Assembly: GCF_026339875.1 (NCBI RefSeq)
Contig: NZ_JAPEPZ010000001.1
Location: 5,208,001 to 5,272,000, forward strand
Length of the DNA stretch: 64,000 nt
Direction of reading: 5' to 3'
Source: Streptomyces sp. NBC_01571
GTDB lineage: Bacteria; Actinomycetota; Actinomycetes; Streptomycetales; Streptomycetaceae
This document shows positions 34,717 through 43,232 of this stretch, in pieces. The first letter of the stretch is position 1. Every line of letters begins with the position of its first letter. The position numbers and the translations under genes were made by a program. Under the pieces are notes generated by a model, which was given only the letters and a program-made list of their open reading frames with translations, was not told the origin of the DNA and did not search any database.

Positions 34717-34791
34717 CACTAGTTCCGGGCGATCGATCAGCTCACAGGGGCCGAACGGCCACCGGGGGGATCACAGAACACCGGTCCGGTG

Positions 34792-35355
34792 TCAGCGCAC
34801 GGGCTCCAGCTCGGGATCCTCACGCAGCTTGCCGAGCGCCCGCGACACGGCCGACTTCACCGTCCCGACGGAGACGCCGAGCACCTCCGCCGTCTGCGCC
34901 TCGCTCAGGTCCTCGTAGTACCGCAGGACGACCATGGCCCGCTGCCGCGCCGGCAGCTTCATGATCGCGCGCCACATCGCGTCACGCAGCGCCTGCTGCT
35001 CGGCGGGGTCCCCGGCCGGCACCCCCTCGGGCTCCGGCAGCTCGTCGCACACGAACTCGTCGACCTTGCGCTTGCGCCACTGCGACGTCCGGGTGTTCAG
35101 CAGCGCCCGCCGTACGTAACCGTCGAGCGCCCGGTGGTCCTCGATCCGCTCCCACGCGACATACGTCTTGGTCAGCGCGGTCTGCAGCAGGTCCTCCGCG
35201 TCGCTCGGGTTGGGGGTCAGCGACCGGGCGGTACGCAGCAGCACCGGCTGACGCGCCTTCATGTACGACGCGAACGACGGGTAGGACGGATACGACGGGT
35301 ACGGGAAGGTCCGCGTCGCGACGTTCGCACCGCTGGTGCAGACGGGTGTGGTCAT
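34792..35355 (-). CDS. SigE-family (ECF-like) RNA polymerase sigma factor
   Basis: The 187-residue protein has region 2 SYMKARQPVLLRTARSLTPN, then DAEDLLQTALTKTYVAWERI and GYVRRALLNTRTSQWRKRKV. Region 4 has PARQRAMVVLRYYEDLSEAQ and TAEVLGVSVGTVKSAVSRAL. This is the actinobacterial SigE family (short sigma-70, SigE/ECF41-unlike). No anti-sigma gene is adjacent. Its N-terminus has a repeated PYPSYPSYPS tract, an unusual feature. The spacer upstream (35356-35551) holds three CTGAGGGT-type repeats (near 35451, 35481, 35496). Confidence 0.87.
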   Translation of the reverse strand: MTTPVCTSGANVATRTFPYPSYPSYPSFASYMKARQPVLLRTARSLTPNPSDAEDLLQTALTKTYVAWERIEDHRALDGYVRRALLNTRTSQWRKRKVDEFVCDELPEPEGVPAGDPAEQQALRDAMWRAIMKLPARQRAMVVLRYYEDLSEAQTAEVLGVSVGTVKSAVSRALGKLREDPELEPVR

Positions 35356-35551
35356 GACTCCACGCTAGGAGTGACCCCTACTCCTTCGGATCGGCCGCAG
35401 GTCCCGAAGCGATGTCCCCCTCAGGTTGTAGGAGGGGGGCCCGCTCCACCTCCTGAGGGTGGACGAGCGGCGCCCGCACCCTGAGGGTTCACCCCTGAGA
35501 GACCCGTACGGCGGTGGTACGGCGGCCGCCGCACAGGGCTCCGGAGCGTCC

Positions 35552-36742
35552 TCACGAGACCCCGGGCGCCTCTTCTCCCCCGTCCGTCCCCAGGATCAGC
35601 CCCGAGGTGGGAACCCCGGTACCCGCGGTGACCAGGGTGCGGCGGGCACCGCGTATCTGGTTCACGGAGGTGCCGCGCAGCTGCCGTACCGCTTCCGCCA
35701 CCCCGTTCATCCCGTGCAGGTACGCCTCCCCGAGCTGCCCCCCGTGGGTGTTCAGCGGGAGGCTCTCCGCGGCGACGAAGTCCGCGGCCTCCCCCGGTCC
35801 GCAGAACCCGAACTCCTCCAGCTGCATCAGCACGAACGGCGTGAAGTGGTCGTACAGAATCCCCACGTCGATGTCCGCGGGGGTCAGGCCCGAGGTCCGC
35901 CACAGCTGCCGGGCCACCACTCCCATCTCCGGCAGCCCGGTCAGATCGTCCCGGTAGAAGCTCGTCATCTGCTCCTGTGCCCGGCCGGCGCCCTGGGCGG
36001 CCGCCATGATCACCGCGGGCGGCCGCGGCAGGTCCCGGGCCCGCTCCACCGAGGTGACCACCAGCGCCTGGCCGCCGTCCGTCTCCTGGCAGCAGTCCAG
36101 CAGTCTCAGCGGCTCCACGATCCACCGCGAGGCGGCGTGCTCGGCGAGGGTGATCGGTCTGCCGTGGAAGTACGCCGCCGGGTTCGTCGCCGCGTACTTC
36201 CGGTCCACCACCGCGACCGGGCCGAAGGCCTCGGGCGTCAGCCCGTACGTGTGCAGATACCGCTGGGCCGCCATCGCCACCCAGGAGGCGGGGGTGAGCA
36301 GCCCGAACGGGAGGGCCCAGCCGAGCGCCACCCCCTCGGCCGACGGCTCCCGCTGCTGCACCCCGGCGCCGAATCTCCGTCCCGACCGCTCGTTGAACGC
36401 CCGGTAGCAGACCACCACCTCGGCCACGCCCGCCGCCACCGCGAGCGCCGCCTGCTGGACGGTCGCACAGGCTGCGCCGCCCCCGTAGTGGACCCGCGAG
36501 AAGAAGGACAGCTCGCCGATCCCGGCCGCCTGGGCGACGGTGATCTCCGGGCTGGTGTCCATCGTGAACGTCACCATGCCGTCCACCTCCCCCGGCGTCA
36601 GGCCCGCGTCGTCGAGCGCCGCCCGCACCGCCTCCACGGCGAGCCGCAGCTCACTGCGCCCGGAGTCCTTGGAGAACTCGGTGGCCCCGATCCCGACGAT
36701 CGCGGCCCGTCCGCCGAGGCGGTCCCTCGTCCGCACGCTCAT
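35552..36742 (-). CDS. Thiolase-fold lipid-transfer protein, Ltp2-like aldolase
   Basis: The 396-residue thiolase-fold protein reads AAIVGIGATEFSKDSGRSEL at the start. It then has VHYGGGAACATVQQAALAV, WVAMAAQRYLHTYG, DCCQETDGGQALVV and NTHGGQLGEAYLHGMNGVAE. This is the SCP-x/lipid-transfer-protein subfamily, not the acetoacetyl-CoA thiolase type. With a DUF35/MaoC protein in the same operon it resembles Ltp2, which cleaves the C17 side chain of steroid CoA esters by a retro-aldol step. It is the last gene of the five-gene overlapping set. The steroid substrate is inferred from gene content. Confidence 0.78.
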   Translation of the reverse strand: MSVRTRDRLGGRAAIVGIGATEFSKDSGRSELRLAVEAVRAALDDAGLTPGEVDGMVTFTMDTSPEITVAQAAGIGELSFFSRVHYGGGAACATVQQAALAVAAGVAEVVVCYRAFNERSGRRFGAGVQQREPSAEGVALGWALPFGLLTPASWVAMAAQRYLHTYGLTPEAFGPVAVVDRKYAATNPAAYFHGRPITLAEHAASRWIVEPLRLLDCCQETDGGQALVVTSVERARDLPRPPAVIMAAAQGAGRAQEQMTSFYRDDLTGLPEMGVVARQLWRTSGLTPADIDVGILYDHFTPFVLMQLEEFGFCGPGEAADFVAAESLPLNTHGGQLGEAYLHGMNGVAEAVRQLRGTSVNQIRGARRTLVTAGTGVPTSGLILGTDGGEEAPGVS

Positions 36743-37215
36743 GCCGCGCCCCCGGCCGGGAGGGTGACCGTCACCGTCGCGGTCACATGTCTGCCGATGC
36801 CGTTCGCGCCGACGACCCGGACCGTCGCCGTGTCGCCCGAGACCTCCTCGACCGTGCCGGTCAACACCATGGTGTCGCCCGGGTAGTTGGGTGCGCCGAG
36901 CCGTATGGCGACCTTGCGCAGGACGGCGTGCGGCCCGAAGTGGTCCGTGATGTACCTGCCGACCAGGCCGTTGGTGGTGAGGATGTTCATGAAGATGTCG
37001 GGGGACCCCCTTCGCCGCGCCAGCTCCGGGTCGTGGTGCACGTCCTGGTAGTCCCGCGAGGCGATGGCGCCGGCCACGATCAGCGTGCGCGTGACCTCGA
37101 TCTCCAGCGGCGGCAGTTGGTCACCGGGCCTGGCCGTCGGCAGTTCGTCACCGGATTTCGTCATCGGCGGATCGCCGGCGCGCTCCGTCCTCGGCGCATC
37201 CTTGTCGCCCGTCAT
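36739..37215 (-). CDS. MaoC-like enoyl-CoA hydratase subunit, ChsH1-like
   Basis: The start ATG 37215 overlaps the upstream dehydrogenase stop (ATGA). The 158-residue hot-dog protein has the hydratase motif ASRDYQDVHHDPELA, with Asp and His as catalytic residues, DIFMNILTTNGLVGRYITD and VVGANGIGRHVTATVTV. In mycobacteria ChsH1 pairs with ChsH2 to hydrate the propenoyl side chain of steroid CoA esters. A ChsH2-like gene is two places upstream. Its stop overlaps the Ltp2-like start. Confidence 0.8.
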   Translation of the reverse strand: MTGDKDAPRTERAGDPPMTKSGDELPTARPGDQLPPLEIEVTRTLIVAGAIASRDYQDVHHDPELARRRGSPDIFMNILTTNGLVGRYITDHFGPHAVLRKVAIRLGAPNYPGDTMVLTGTVEEVSGDTATVRVVGANGIGRHVTATVTVTLPAGGAA

Positions 37216-38390
37216 GCCCCTCCCTCCTCGCGCACGAGCAACTCCCCCAGTTCTTGGAGCACTTCGTCGCCACAGCCCAGGTAGGCGTCCAGCTGCCGCC
37301 CCCACAGGAAGTGCCGGTGCACGGGGTGCTCCAGATCGGCCCCGGTCCCGCCGTGCAGATGCTGGCCCGTGTGCACGACCCGTCGCCCCGCCTCGGACGC
37401 CCACCAGGCGGCCGTCAGGGCGTGCGTCGCACAGGGCAGCCCCTCGTCACGCCGCCAGGCCGCCTCGTACGCCGTCACCCGGATCGCCTCGGTGTCCATG
37501 TACGCGTCGGCAGCCCTGAGTTGCACCGCCTGGTTGGTGGCGAGCGGGCGCCCGAACTGCTCACGTGTGTTGGTGTGCTCCACCACGCGCGCCAGCGACC
37601 CCGCGCACACCCCGGCCTGCAACCCGGCGAAGGCGGTCCGGGCGGTGGCGAGCACGTCCGCGTGAGCGTCCTCGGCGTACCCGGCCGCGAAGGCGTCGCG
37701 CGCACCCACGGAGGCGTCGGGCCCGGGGACGTCGGACCCGGTCGCGGCAGCGCAAGCGTCGGCGTCCCGCCCCCGCACCGTCTCGCCCCTCGTCTCTCCG
37801 CCCGTCTCCCCACCCGTCGCTCCGCCCAGCCGCTCGCCCGGCGTGCCGTCGAGGGTGAGCCGTCCCGCCGACCAGGGCGCCGTCAGCTCGACCGGCTCGC
37901 ACCGCGCGTCGACGGTCCGCACCAGCCAGAGCCGACGCCGGTCGTCGGCGACGAGTACATGGGTGGCGTCCCGCAACCACGGCACCGACGGGACGACACC
38001 GCTCAACCGCCCCGAAGCCGTGGCGCGGACCGGTGACGGCGGGGAGACCGCACCGCACACCACCACCGTCCCGTCCCCGATCCCGGGCAGCAGCCGCTGC
38101 CGCTGCTCCGGCGAACCGTGTGCCGCCACCGCCAGCAGTCCGTACACACAGCTCGCCGCGAACGGCACCTGGGCGGTGGTCCGCCCCTGTTCCTCCAGGA
38201 GGAGCACCAGGCCGAGGAGCCCGGTCTCCGCCACGGCGGTCATCAGCCCGGCCGCGCACAGCGTCTTCCACAGCTCGGCGTCACTGCCGGTCCCGGCGGC
38301 GGACAGCCGCTCGTGGGTGGCGAGGTCCCCGAAGATCCGGGCGGCCAGATCGCGAGCCGCCGCCTGCTCCTCCGTGGGCGTGAAGTCCAT
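37212..38390 (-). CDS. Acyl-CoA dehydrogenase, shorter and divergent subunit (ChsE-like)
   Basis: The 392-residue protein starts MDFTPTEEQAAARDLAARIF and ends with the flavin-domain helices TREQFGRPLATNQAVQLRAA and GTGADLEHPVHRHFLWGRQL. The mid-domain is irregular, with a low-complexity insert of Gly/Glu/Thr and Ala/Asp repeats at about 195-250. Steroid side-chain dehydrogenases of the FadE28/FadE29 type are heterotetramers of one intact and one degenerate subunit, and this protein looks like the degenerate one. It starts one base from the ChsH2-like stop. Confidence 0.78.
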   Translation of the reverse strand: MDFTPTEEQAAARDLAARIFGDLATHERLSAAGTGSDAELWKTLCAAGLMTAVAETGLLGLVLLLEEQGRTTAQVPFAASCVYGLLAVAAHGSPEQRQRLLPGIGDGTVVVCGAVSPPSPVRATASGRLSGVVPSVPWLRDATHVLVADDRRRLWLVRTVDARCEPVELTAPWSAGRLTLDGTPGERLGGATGGETGGETRGETVRGRDADACAAATGSDVPGPDASVGARDAFAAGYAEDAHADVLATARTAFAGLQAGVCAGSLARVVEHTNTREQFGRPLATNQAVQLRAADAYMDTEAIRVTAYEAAWRRDEGLPCATHALTAAWWASEAGRRVVHTGQHLHGGTGADLEHPVHRHFLWGRQLDAYLGCGDEVLQELGELLVREEGGA

Positions 38391-38391
38391 G

Positions 38392-39309
38392 TCAGCGCCC
38401 GCCTCCCTCGATGCCGTCCCCGGCCCGGAAGACCGGCAGGACCATCTCCTCGTCGTACCGCTCGAACTCCAGCCGCACCGGCATCCCGATCCGCACCTTG
38501 TCGTACGGCACCCCGATCACGTTGCTCACGATCCGCACGCCCTCGGCCAGCTCGATCAGACCGACCGCGTAGGGCGGATCGAACGCAGGGAAGGGCGGGT
38601 GGTGCATGACGACGTACGAGTAGACGGTCCCCTCACCGCTCGCCTGGACGGTGTCCCACTCCAGGGAGCCGCAGGCGGCGCACCCCGGCAGCCAGGGAAG
38701 GCGCAGCGTCCCGCAGTCGGCGCACCGCTGGATCAGCAGCCGGTGACGGCCCACGCCCTCCCAGAACCCGGCGTTGTCCCGGTTGACCACCGGCCGTGGT
38801 CTGGCGCCTCTCGGCCTGCCCGCCGCCGGGGCGTACTTGAGGATCCGGAAGCGGTGTGTCCCCACGAGCTCGCCGGCCGACCGCACCTCCGTCCGGGTCG
38901 TGACGAAGTGCCCGCCGCCGAGCCGGGTCGTCTTGTGCTCGGAGACCGATTCGATGACCGCGTCGTAGGTGATCTCGTCCCCGGGGCGCAGTGGCCGCAG
39001 GTACTCCTGCTCGCAGTCGGTGGCGACCACCGAGGTGCACCCCGCGTCGTCGAGCAGCCCGAGCAGTTCCTCGAACGCGCCCGACCGGCTCCGCTGCCCG
39101 GAGAGGCCGCCCATCGTCCACACCTGGAGCATGGTGGGCGGCGCGACGGCGCCGGGACCCTCGTACGCCGGACTGGTGTCGTCCATCGCCTCGCACCAGT
39201 GCCGGATCATCGGCTCGTTGACCGGGTCCCTGCCGACGCCCGCGACGGCGGCCGGCCGTCCCTCGTACGCCTTCAGCCGCGCCGTCCACGCGGCCGGTCC
39301 GGCGCTCAC
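38392..39309 (-). CDS. MaoC N-terminal plus DUF35 OB-fold protein, ChsH2-like
   Basis: The 305-residue protein starts at GTG 39309, overlapping the dehydrogenase stop. Residues 1-155 are MaoC-like (VNEPMIRHWCEAMDDTSPAY, LRPGDEITYDAVIESVSEHK). Residues 175-300 are DUF35: a zinc ribbon, CADCGTLRLPWLPGCAACGS, then the OB fold YSYVVMHHPPFPAFDPPYAV. This fusion is the ChsH2 architecture. Its DUF35 part binds the Ltp2 aldolase and its MaoC part pairs with ChsH1. Finding all partners in one overlapping operon makes the assignment strong, though the substrate could differ. Confidence 0.82.
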   Translation of the reverse strand: MSAGPAAWTARLKAYEGRPAAVAGVGRDPVNEPMIRHWCEAMDDTSPAYEGPGAVAPPTMLQVWTMGGLSGQRSRSGAFEELLGLLDDAGCTSVVATDCEQEYLRPLRPGDEITYDAVIESVSEHKTTRLGGGHFVTTRTEVRSAGELVGTHRFRILKYAPAAGRPRGARPRPVVNRDNAGFWEGVGRHRLLIQRCADCGTLRLPWLPGCAACGSLEWDTVQASGEGTVYSYVVMHHPPFPAFDPPYAVGLIELAEGVRIVSNVIGVPYDKVRIGMPVRLEFERYDEEMVLPVFRAGDGIEGGGR

Positions 39310-40469
39310 CGCCGTCCCCTCGTCATCCCCAGCCGCATGGTGGCCACGATCTCCCGCTGCACCTCGCTCACCCCGCCCCCGAACGTGTTGATCTGCGCGG
39401 CCCTGTTCATCCGCTCCAGCTCGCCGTCCCCGAACACCCCCTGCGAACCGGAACGCACCAGCGCGTCGTCACCCACGATGTGCTGACATAAGCGATACGT
39501 CTCGACCGCCGCTTCCGTTCCCGCGACCTTCACGCCGGCGGCGTCGCCCGGCGCCAGCCGACCGGCCCCCACATCCGCCACCAGACGCCAGTTGAGCAGG
39601 CGCGACGCCGCCAGCCGCGCATGCGCCTCGGCCAGCCGCGAGCGCACCCAGGGCTCGTCAATCCGGCGCCGCCCTGTCACCGGATCGGGTGTGCGCGCCG
39701 CTTCCAGCGCGGCCGTGTAGAAGTCCTCCGCCTGCATGCCGATCGCGGCGAGGGCGACGCGTTCGTGGTTGAGCTGGTTGGTGATCAGCTGCCAGCCGCG
39801 GTTCTCCTCGCCGACGAGACGGGAGGCGGGGACGCGGATGCCGTCGTAGTACGTGGCCGTGGTGGTCAGGCCGCCGACCGTCTCGATCGGAGTCCAGGAG
39901 AACCCGGGGGCGTCCGTGGACACGAGGAGGATGGAGATGCCCCGGTGCCGGGGAGCGTCGGGGTCGGTGCGGCAGGCGAGCCAGATCCAGTCGGCGTGCT
40001 GGGCGTTGGAGGTGAAGATCTTCTGCCCGTGGACCAGGAAGTCCGTGCCTTCCCGTCGCGCGCGCGTGCGCAGCGCGGCCAGGTCCGTGCCGGCCGAGGG
40101 CTCCGAGTAGCCGATCGCGAAGACGAGGTCACCGCTCAGGATGCGCGGCAGGAAGTACTCCTTCTGCTCCTCGCTGCCGTACTTGATGAGCGTCGGTCCG
40201 ACGGTGTTCAGCGTGACCATCGACACCGGCGCACCGGCCCGGTACGCCTCGTCGAAGAACACGAACTGCTCGTCCGCGCCGCGTCCTTGTCCCCCGTACG
40301 CGGTCGGCCAGCCGATTCCGAGCAGTCCGTCGGCACCGATGCGGCGCAGCAGCGCGCGCTGCCGATCGGGCTCGTGGGCGGGCGGGGGCCCGTCGGGCAT
40401 CAGGTCCCGGAAGTACGTGCGCAGCTCGGCGCGCAGCCGTCGCTGGCGCTCGGTGGGGGCGAGATGCAC
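39306..40469 (-). CDS. Acyl-CoA dehydrogenase, intact subunit (FadE/ChsE-like)
   Basis: The 387-residue enzyme has the complete order of blocks: IGWPTAYGGQGRGADEQFVF, FAIGYSEPSAGTDLAALRTR (flavin and substrate binding), GQKIFTSNAQHADWIWLACR, the flavin-domain helix LNHERVALAAIGMQAEDFYT and C-terminal INTFGGGVSEVQREIVATMR. It is the first gene of the five-gene minus-strand operon. With the divergent dehydrogenase it probably forms a two-gene heteromeric complex that desaturates a branched or steroid acyl-CoA. Confidence 0.85.
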   Translation of the reverse strand: MHLAPTERQRRLRAELRTYFRDLMPDGPPPAHEPDRQRALLRRIGADGLLGIGWPTAYGGQGRGADEQFVFFDEAYRAGAPVSMVTLNTVGPTLIKYGSEEQKEYFLPRILSGDLVFAIGYSEPSAGTDLAALRTRARREGTDFLVHGQKIFTSNAQHADWIWLACRTDPDAPRHRGISILLVSTDAPGFSWTPIETVGGLTTTATYYDGIRVPASRLVGEENRGWQLITNQLNHERVALAAIGMQAEDFYTAALEAARTPDPVTGRRRIDEPWVRSRLAEAHARLAASRLLNWRLVADVGAGRLAPGDAAGVKVAGTEAAVETYRLCQHIVGDDALVRSGSQGVFGDGELERMNRAAQINTFGGGVSEVQREIVATMRLGMTRGRR

Positions 40470-40506
40470 GGCGGCGGCCCTCCCGGACCTCGTACGGACA
40501 GGGGTT

Positions 40507-40523
40507 TCTGACTGTCCGTCAGA
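40507..40523. promoter_or_regulatory. TCTGAC-N5-GTCAGA inverted repeat before the dehydrogenase operon
   Basis: Perfect 6-base arms around TGTCC, 38 bases upstream of the first start codon (40469). It is suited to a TetR-type repressor of this catabolic operon; the regulator is not in the window as far as can be seen. Confidence 0.5.
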
Positions 40524-40630
40524 TACTGTGCGCTGTCAAGGTCGGCGGAGGGGGCGGGCGTCCGGCCGGCGGACGCCGTCCAGGGGACGCCCGGGAGGTG
40601 TTGGACGTGCACGGACACACCGAAACGCCT

Positions 40631-40658
40631 GCGCGACGGCACCGAAGCACCGTCGCGC
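40631..40658 (-). terminator. Stem-loop downstream of the NepA-like gene
   Basis: GCGCGACGG (40631-40639) and CCGTCGCGC (40650-40658) form a perfect 9-base stem with a 10-base loop, about 80 bases after the stop at 40740. Confidence 0.6.
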
Positions 40659-40739
40659 GGACGCGTTACGACCCCAGGAAGCACACCCCCGTCAGGGAGG
40701 CGGGACCGATGAGCTCGACGAGGGCTCATCGGCCGGCGC

Positions 40740-41045
40740 TCACCAGAGCTTGGTGAAGTGGACGACGGTGGTCGACTGATTGACGGCTGTGAACGCGGAG
40801 TGGTTCACCTGCGCGGTATTGCTCTGGTTCGAGGCACCTGAGCCCACCGCCTGCTGTTGCGTGGTCGAGGAGTTGCCGCTGTTGTCGCGTCCGACCCCGC
40901 TGCCGCTGACGGTGGCCACGCCCGCGTTCGATCCGTTGTCCGAGATCGCGCCGTTGTCCGCCGTCGCGACACCCGTGAACAGGACGGCGGCGAGGGGCAG
41001 GGCCGAGACGGCGGCGAGGACGCGGGCGGTACGGATGCTTGCCAT
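40740..41045 (-). CDS. nepA: NepA-like small secreted spore-wall protein
   Basis: The 101-residue protein has a signal peptide of about 29 residues (RVLAAVSALPLAAVLFTGVATA). The mature part is rich in Asn, Ser, Gly and Gln: ADNGAISDNGSNAGVATVSG, RDNSGNSSTTQQQAVGSG and NQSNTAQVNHSAFTAVNQST. It has no cysteines. The ribosome site is GAGGAACTCAC just before ATG. Position and composition match nepA of S. coelicolor (SCO4002 from memory), a cell-wall protein of spores whose promoter needs SigN. A sigN-like gene is at 8919. The upstream 41046-41250 should hold a developmental promoter, but I could not place it. Confidence 0.6.
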   Translation of the reverse strand: MASIRTARVLAAVSALPLAAVLFTGVATADNGAISDNGSNAGVATVSGSGVGRDNSGNSSTTQQQAVGSGASNQSNTAQVNHSAFTAVNQSTTVVHFTKLW

Positions 41046-41418
41046 GTGAGTTCCTCCATGAACCGGATGTACGGACCGGCGGCGAGCCGGGTGGTACGTG
41101 GGATACGGCTTGCTCCGAGGTGGTCAGCCGACCACCTCGACGCTGTTCACGACGTCGCGAGTCCAGAGTTGCCCACCGAATCCCCGGCGAACCACCCCGG
41201 AAGCCGCGATTCCCCCTCAAGCGTGAGGACAAGTCGATAAACCCTCTTCGAGTCAGTAAAGCCGCAGCTCAGCACGGATCGGACGGGTGGAAACCAAGCA
41301 CCGCAAGGGCTGAAGCGTTTCGCCACATGTCCGCCCCGGACCGCCCGGAACCCTCCCGCCACGCTCCCACGCCCGGCACGCTCTTCCTTTTTTCGAACAC
41401 TCGTACGAACATAGAGGC

Positions 41419-42306
41419 ATGGCCACCATCGACCGGCAGGCCACGACCCTGGCCCTGGCCCATGCCCTGTCCGCCGCCGAGCGCGGCCTCGCGGTGATCC
41501 CGCTGTCCCGTACGAAGCTCCCGGCCCTGCGCTCACCCCACCGCGCCGACCCCGACCCGACGACCCCGCCCTGCCACGGCGAGTGCGGCCGCTTCGGGCA
41601 CGGCGTGTACGACGCCTCCACCGACCCCCGACGCATCCGCGCGCTCTTCGCCGCCGCCCCCTGGTCCACCGGCTACGGCATCGCCTGCGGCCTCGACCCG
41701 CACCACCTCATCGGCATCGACCTCGACACCAAGGCCGGTACGGACTCCTCCACCGCCCTGCGCGAACTGGCCCTGCGCCATCTGTTCACCATCCCCGACA
41801 CCGTCGTCGTCGTGACCCCGAGCGGCGGCCGCCACCTCTGGCTGACCGGGCCACCGGACGTGGTCGTCCCCAACTCGGCCAGCCGGCTGGCCCCCGGCAT
41901 CGACATCCGCGGCGCCGGCGGCTACCTGGTCGGCCCCGGCTCACGCACCGACCACGGGGTGTACGGCACGGCTCCCGGCACCGCCCACCTCGCGCCCGCG
42001 CCCTGCCCTGGTGAACTTCTGCGCCTGCTCACGCCCCCACCCCGTACGCGCCACCGCGCGCCTCCCCCAACCGGCCATCAGGGCCAGGGGCTGGTCCAGT
42101 TCGTGCTCGCCGCCCACGCGGGCCAGCGCAACACCCGCCTCTTCTGGGCCGCTTGCCGCGCCTACGAGAACGGCATCGGTCCCGACCTGACGCCCGCCCT
42201 CGTCGAGGCCGCCGTCCACACCGGCCTGACGGCACGCGAGGCCCACTCGACGATCGCGTCGGCGTCCCGCATGTCGTCCCGGCAACCCGGGCCGCCACCG
42301 GACTGA
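41419..42306 (+). CDS. Bifunctional DNA primase/polymerase domain protein (chromosomal)
   Basis: The 295-residue protein begins LALAHALSAAERGLAVIPLS, the usual prim-pol start. It has a CHGECGRFGHGVYDASTD segment, GYGIACGLDPHHLIGIDLDT (acidic metal site), VTPSGGRHLWLTGPPD and APGIDIRGAGGYLVGPGSRT. The C-terminal 80 residues (HQGQGLVQFVLAAHAGQRNT, FWAACRAYENG) resemble the helical module often attached to such proteins. The motifs look intact. The role of stand-alone chromosomal copies in Streptomyces is unknown. The gene is convergent with the GNAT gene, 34 bases away. Confidence 0.82.
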   Translation: MATIDRQATTLALAHALSAAERGLAVIPLSRTKLPALRSPHRADPDPTTPPCHGECGRFGHGVYDASTDPRRIRALFAAAPWSTGYGIACGLDPHHLIGIDLDTKAGTDSSTALRELALRHLFTIPDTVVVVTPSGGRHLWLTGPPDVVVPNSASRLAPGIDIRGAGGYLVGPGSRTDHGVYGTAPGTAHLAPAPCPGELLRLLTPPPRTRHRAPPPTGHQGQGLVQFVLAAHAGQRNTRLFWAACRAYENGIGPDLTPALVEAAVHTGLTAREAHSTIASASRMSSRQPGPPPD

Positions 42307-42340
42307 GACGCGCCGCGGATCACGGTTTCCCGGCGTACCG

Positions 42341-42943
42341 TCATGGCGCCGACCCGCCTCCTCCTGCCTCAGGCCCGGCACGACCCCCTTCGTTCGGTCG
42401 CGCGGGTCCGGCGGGCGGCGTCCATTCCCCGTCGAGGAGGCCGAGGACGACGACGTCCACGAAGGCGCCGTACACCCAGGCGGAGCGACGCAGGGTGCCC
42501 TCGACACGAAACCCGGCCCCGGTCGCGGCCGCGATCATCGCGGTGTTGTCCGCGAGCGTCTCGACCTGCAGCCGCTGCAGCCCCCGGACGGTGAACCCGT
42601 AGGTGCACAGCACCTGGACGACATCGCCCGCCAGCCCGCGTCCCCGGAAACCGGGGAGCAGGGAGATCCCCAGGTGGGCCGTCCGGTTGTGCGGGTCGAT
42701 GCCCCACAACAGGGCCTCGCCGGCCAGCTCCTGCGAGGCGAGCTCGACCACCGAGAAGTACGCCTTGTCGTCCGACGGCACGGCGGCCGCGGCGGGAGAC
42801 TCCGCCGCGTCCGGCGGGAGCGGCCGCCAGGGACGGGAGTCGACGCGCGAGCGCATCGCCACGTCGTCGTACAACTCTTCCTGGAAGACGGGCACATCAC
42901 TGTCACGCCGAGCCCGCAACCCGACCTTGTCACCTCGTATCAC
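42341..42943 (-). CDS. GNAT-family N-acetyltransferase (RimJ/RimL type)
   Basis: The 200-residue protein starts at GTG 42943. It has the acetyl-CoA site LLPGFRGRGLAGDVVQVLCT (the R/Q-G-x-G/A loop) and NTAMIAAATGAGFRVEGTLR. A phrase LLWGIDPHNRTAHLGISLLP precedes it. This is the ribosomal-protein/antibiotic acetyltransferase type. The substrate is unknown. The last 30 residues are Pro/Gly-rich. Confidence 0.85.
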   Translation of the reverse strand: MIRGDKVGLRARRDSDVPVFQEELYDDVAMRSRVDSRPWRPLPPDAAESPAAAAVPSDDKAYFSVVELASQELAGEALLWGIDPHNRTAHLGISLLPGFRGRGLAGDVVQVLCTYGFTVRGLQRLQVETLADNTAMIAAATGAGFRVEGTLRRSAWVYGAFVDVVVLGLLDGEWTPPAGPARPNEGGRAGPEAGGGGSAP

Positions 42944-43015
42944 CCGTCATTGCTACCCCACGGGCCACGCCCGATCAACCGGGTCACCGGCGGGGGAGGT
43001 CCCCCATGAAAGCGA

Positions 43016-43054
43016 GAACGGCCCCCGACCGAGTCACCCGGTCAGGGGCCGTTC
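43016..43054. terminator. Stem-loop beside the degenerate tRNA-Ser 3' end
   Basis: GAACGGCCCC (43016-43025) pairs with GGGGCCGTTC (43045-43054), extended inwards by GACC/GGTC past one mismatch. It lies six bases from a copy of the tRNA-Ser 3' end, as expected of that tRNA's original terminator. Confidence 0.65.
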
Positions 43055-43060
43055 ATCTGC

Positions 43061-43104
43061 GGTGGGTGTGGGAGGTGAACCCGCGTGTGACCTGCCCGCA
43101 CGCC
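43061..43104. repeat. Degenerate copy of the tRNA-Ser(UGA) 3' half, candidate att scar
   Basis: GGTGGGTGTGGGAGGTGAAC matches the tRNA-Ser(UGA) end at 44278 in the same orientation (GGTGGGTGTGGGATTTGAAC). Similarity runs for about 44 bases at about three in four identical. The remaining tRNA is absent here. Such a partial repeat is what integration at a tRNA 3' end leaves at the far end of an element. Confidence 0.55.
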
Positions 43105-43130
43105 GATCCGATCGCCCTCGACCGGCGTCC

Positions 43131-43149
43131 TGGCCCACAGATGGCCCAC
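43131..43149. repeat. Direct repeat TGGCCCAC x2 beside the candidate att scar
   Basis: TGGCCCAC at 43131-43138 and 43142-43149, 11 bases apart, 27 bases inside the repeat at 43061-43104. Short direct repeats of this kind near att sites can be integrase arm sites; no integrase gene is present. Confidence 0.4.
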
Positions 43150-43232
43150 GGGAGCGCGCCGCGGCGGATCCACCGACCCGCAACTGAGCGGGCCTCGATT
43201 GGACGGCTATTCCACCCACCCAGACCGTGAAA

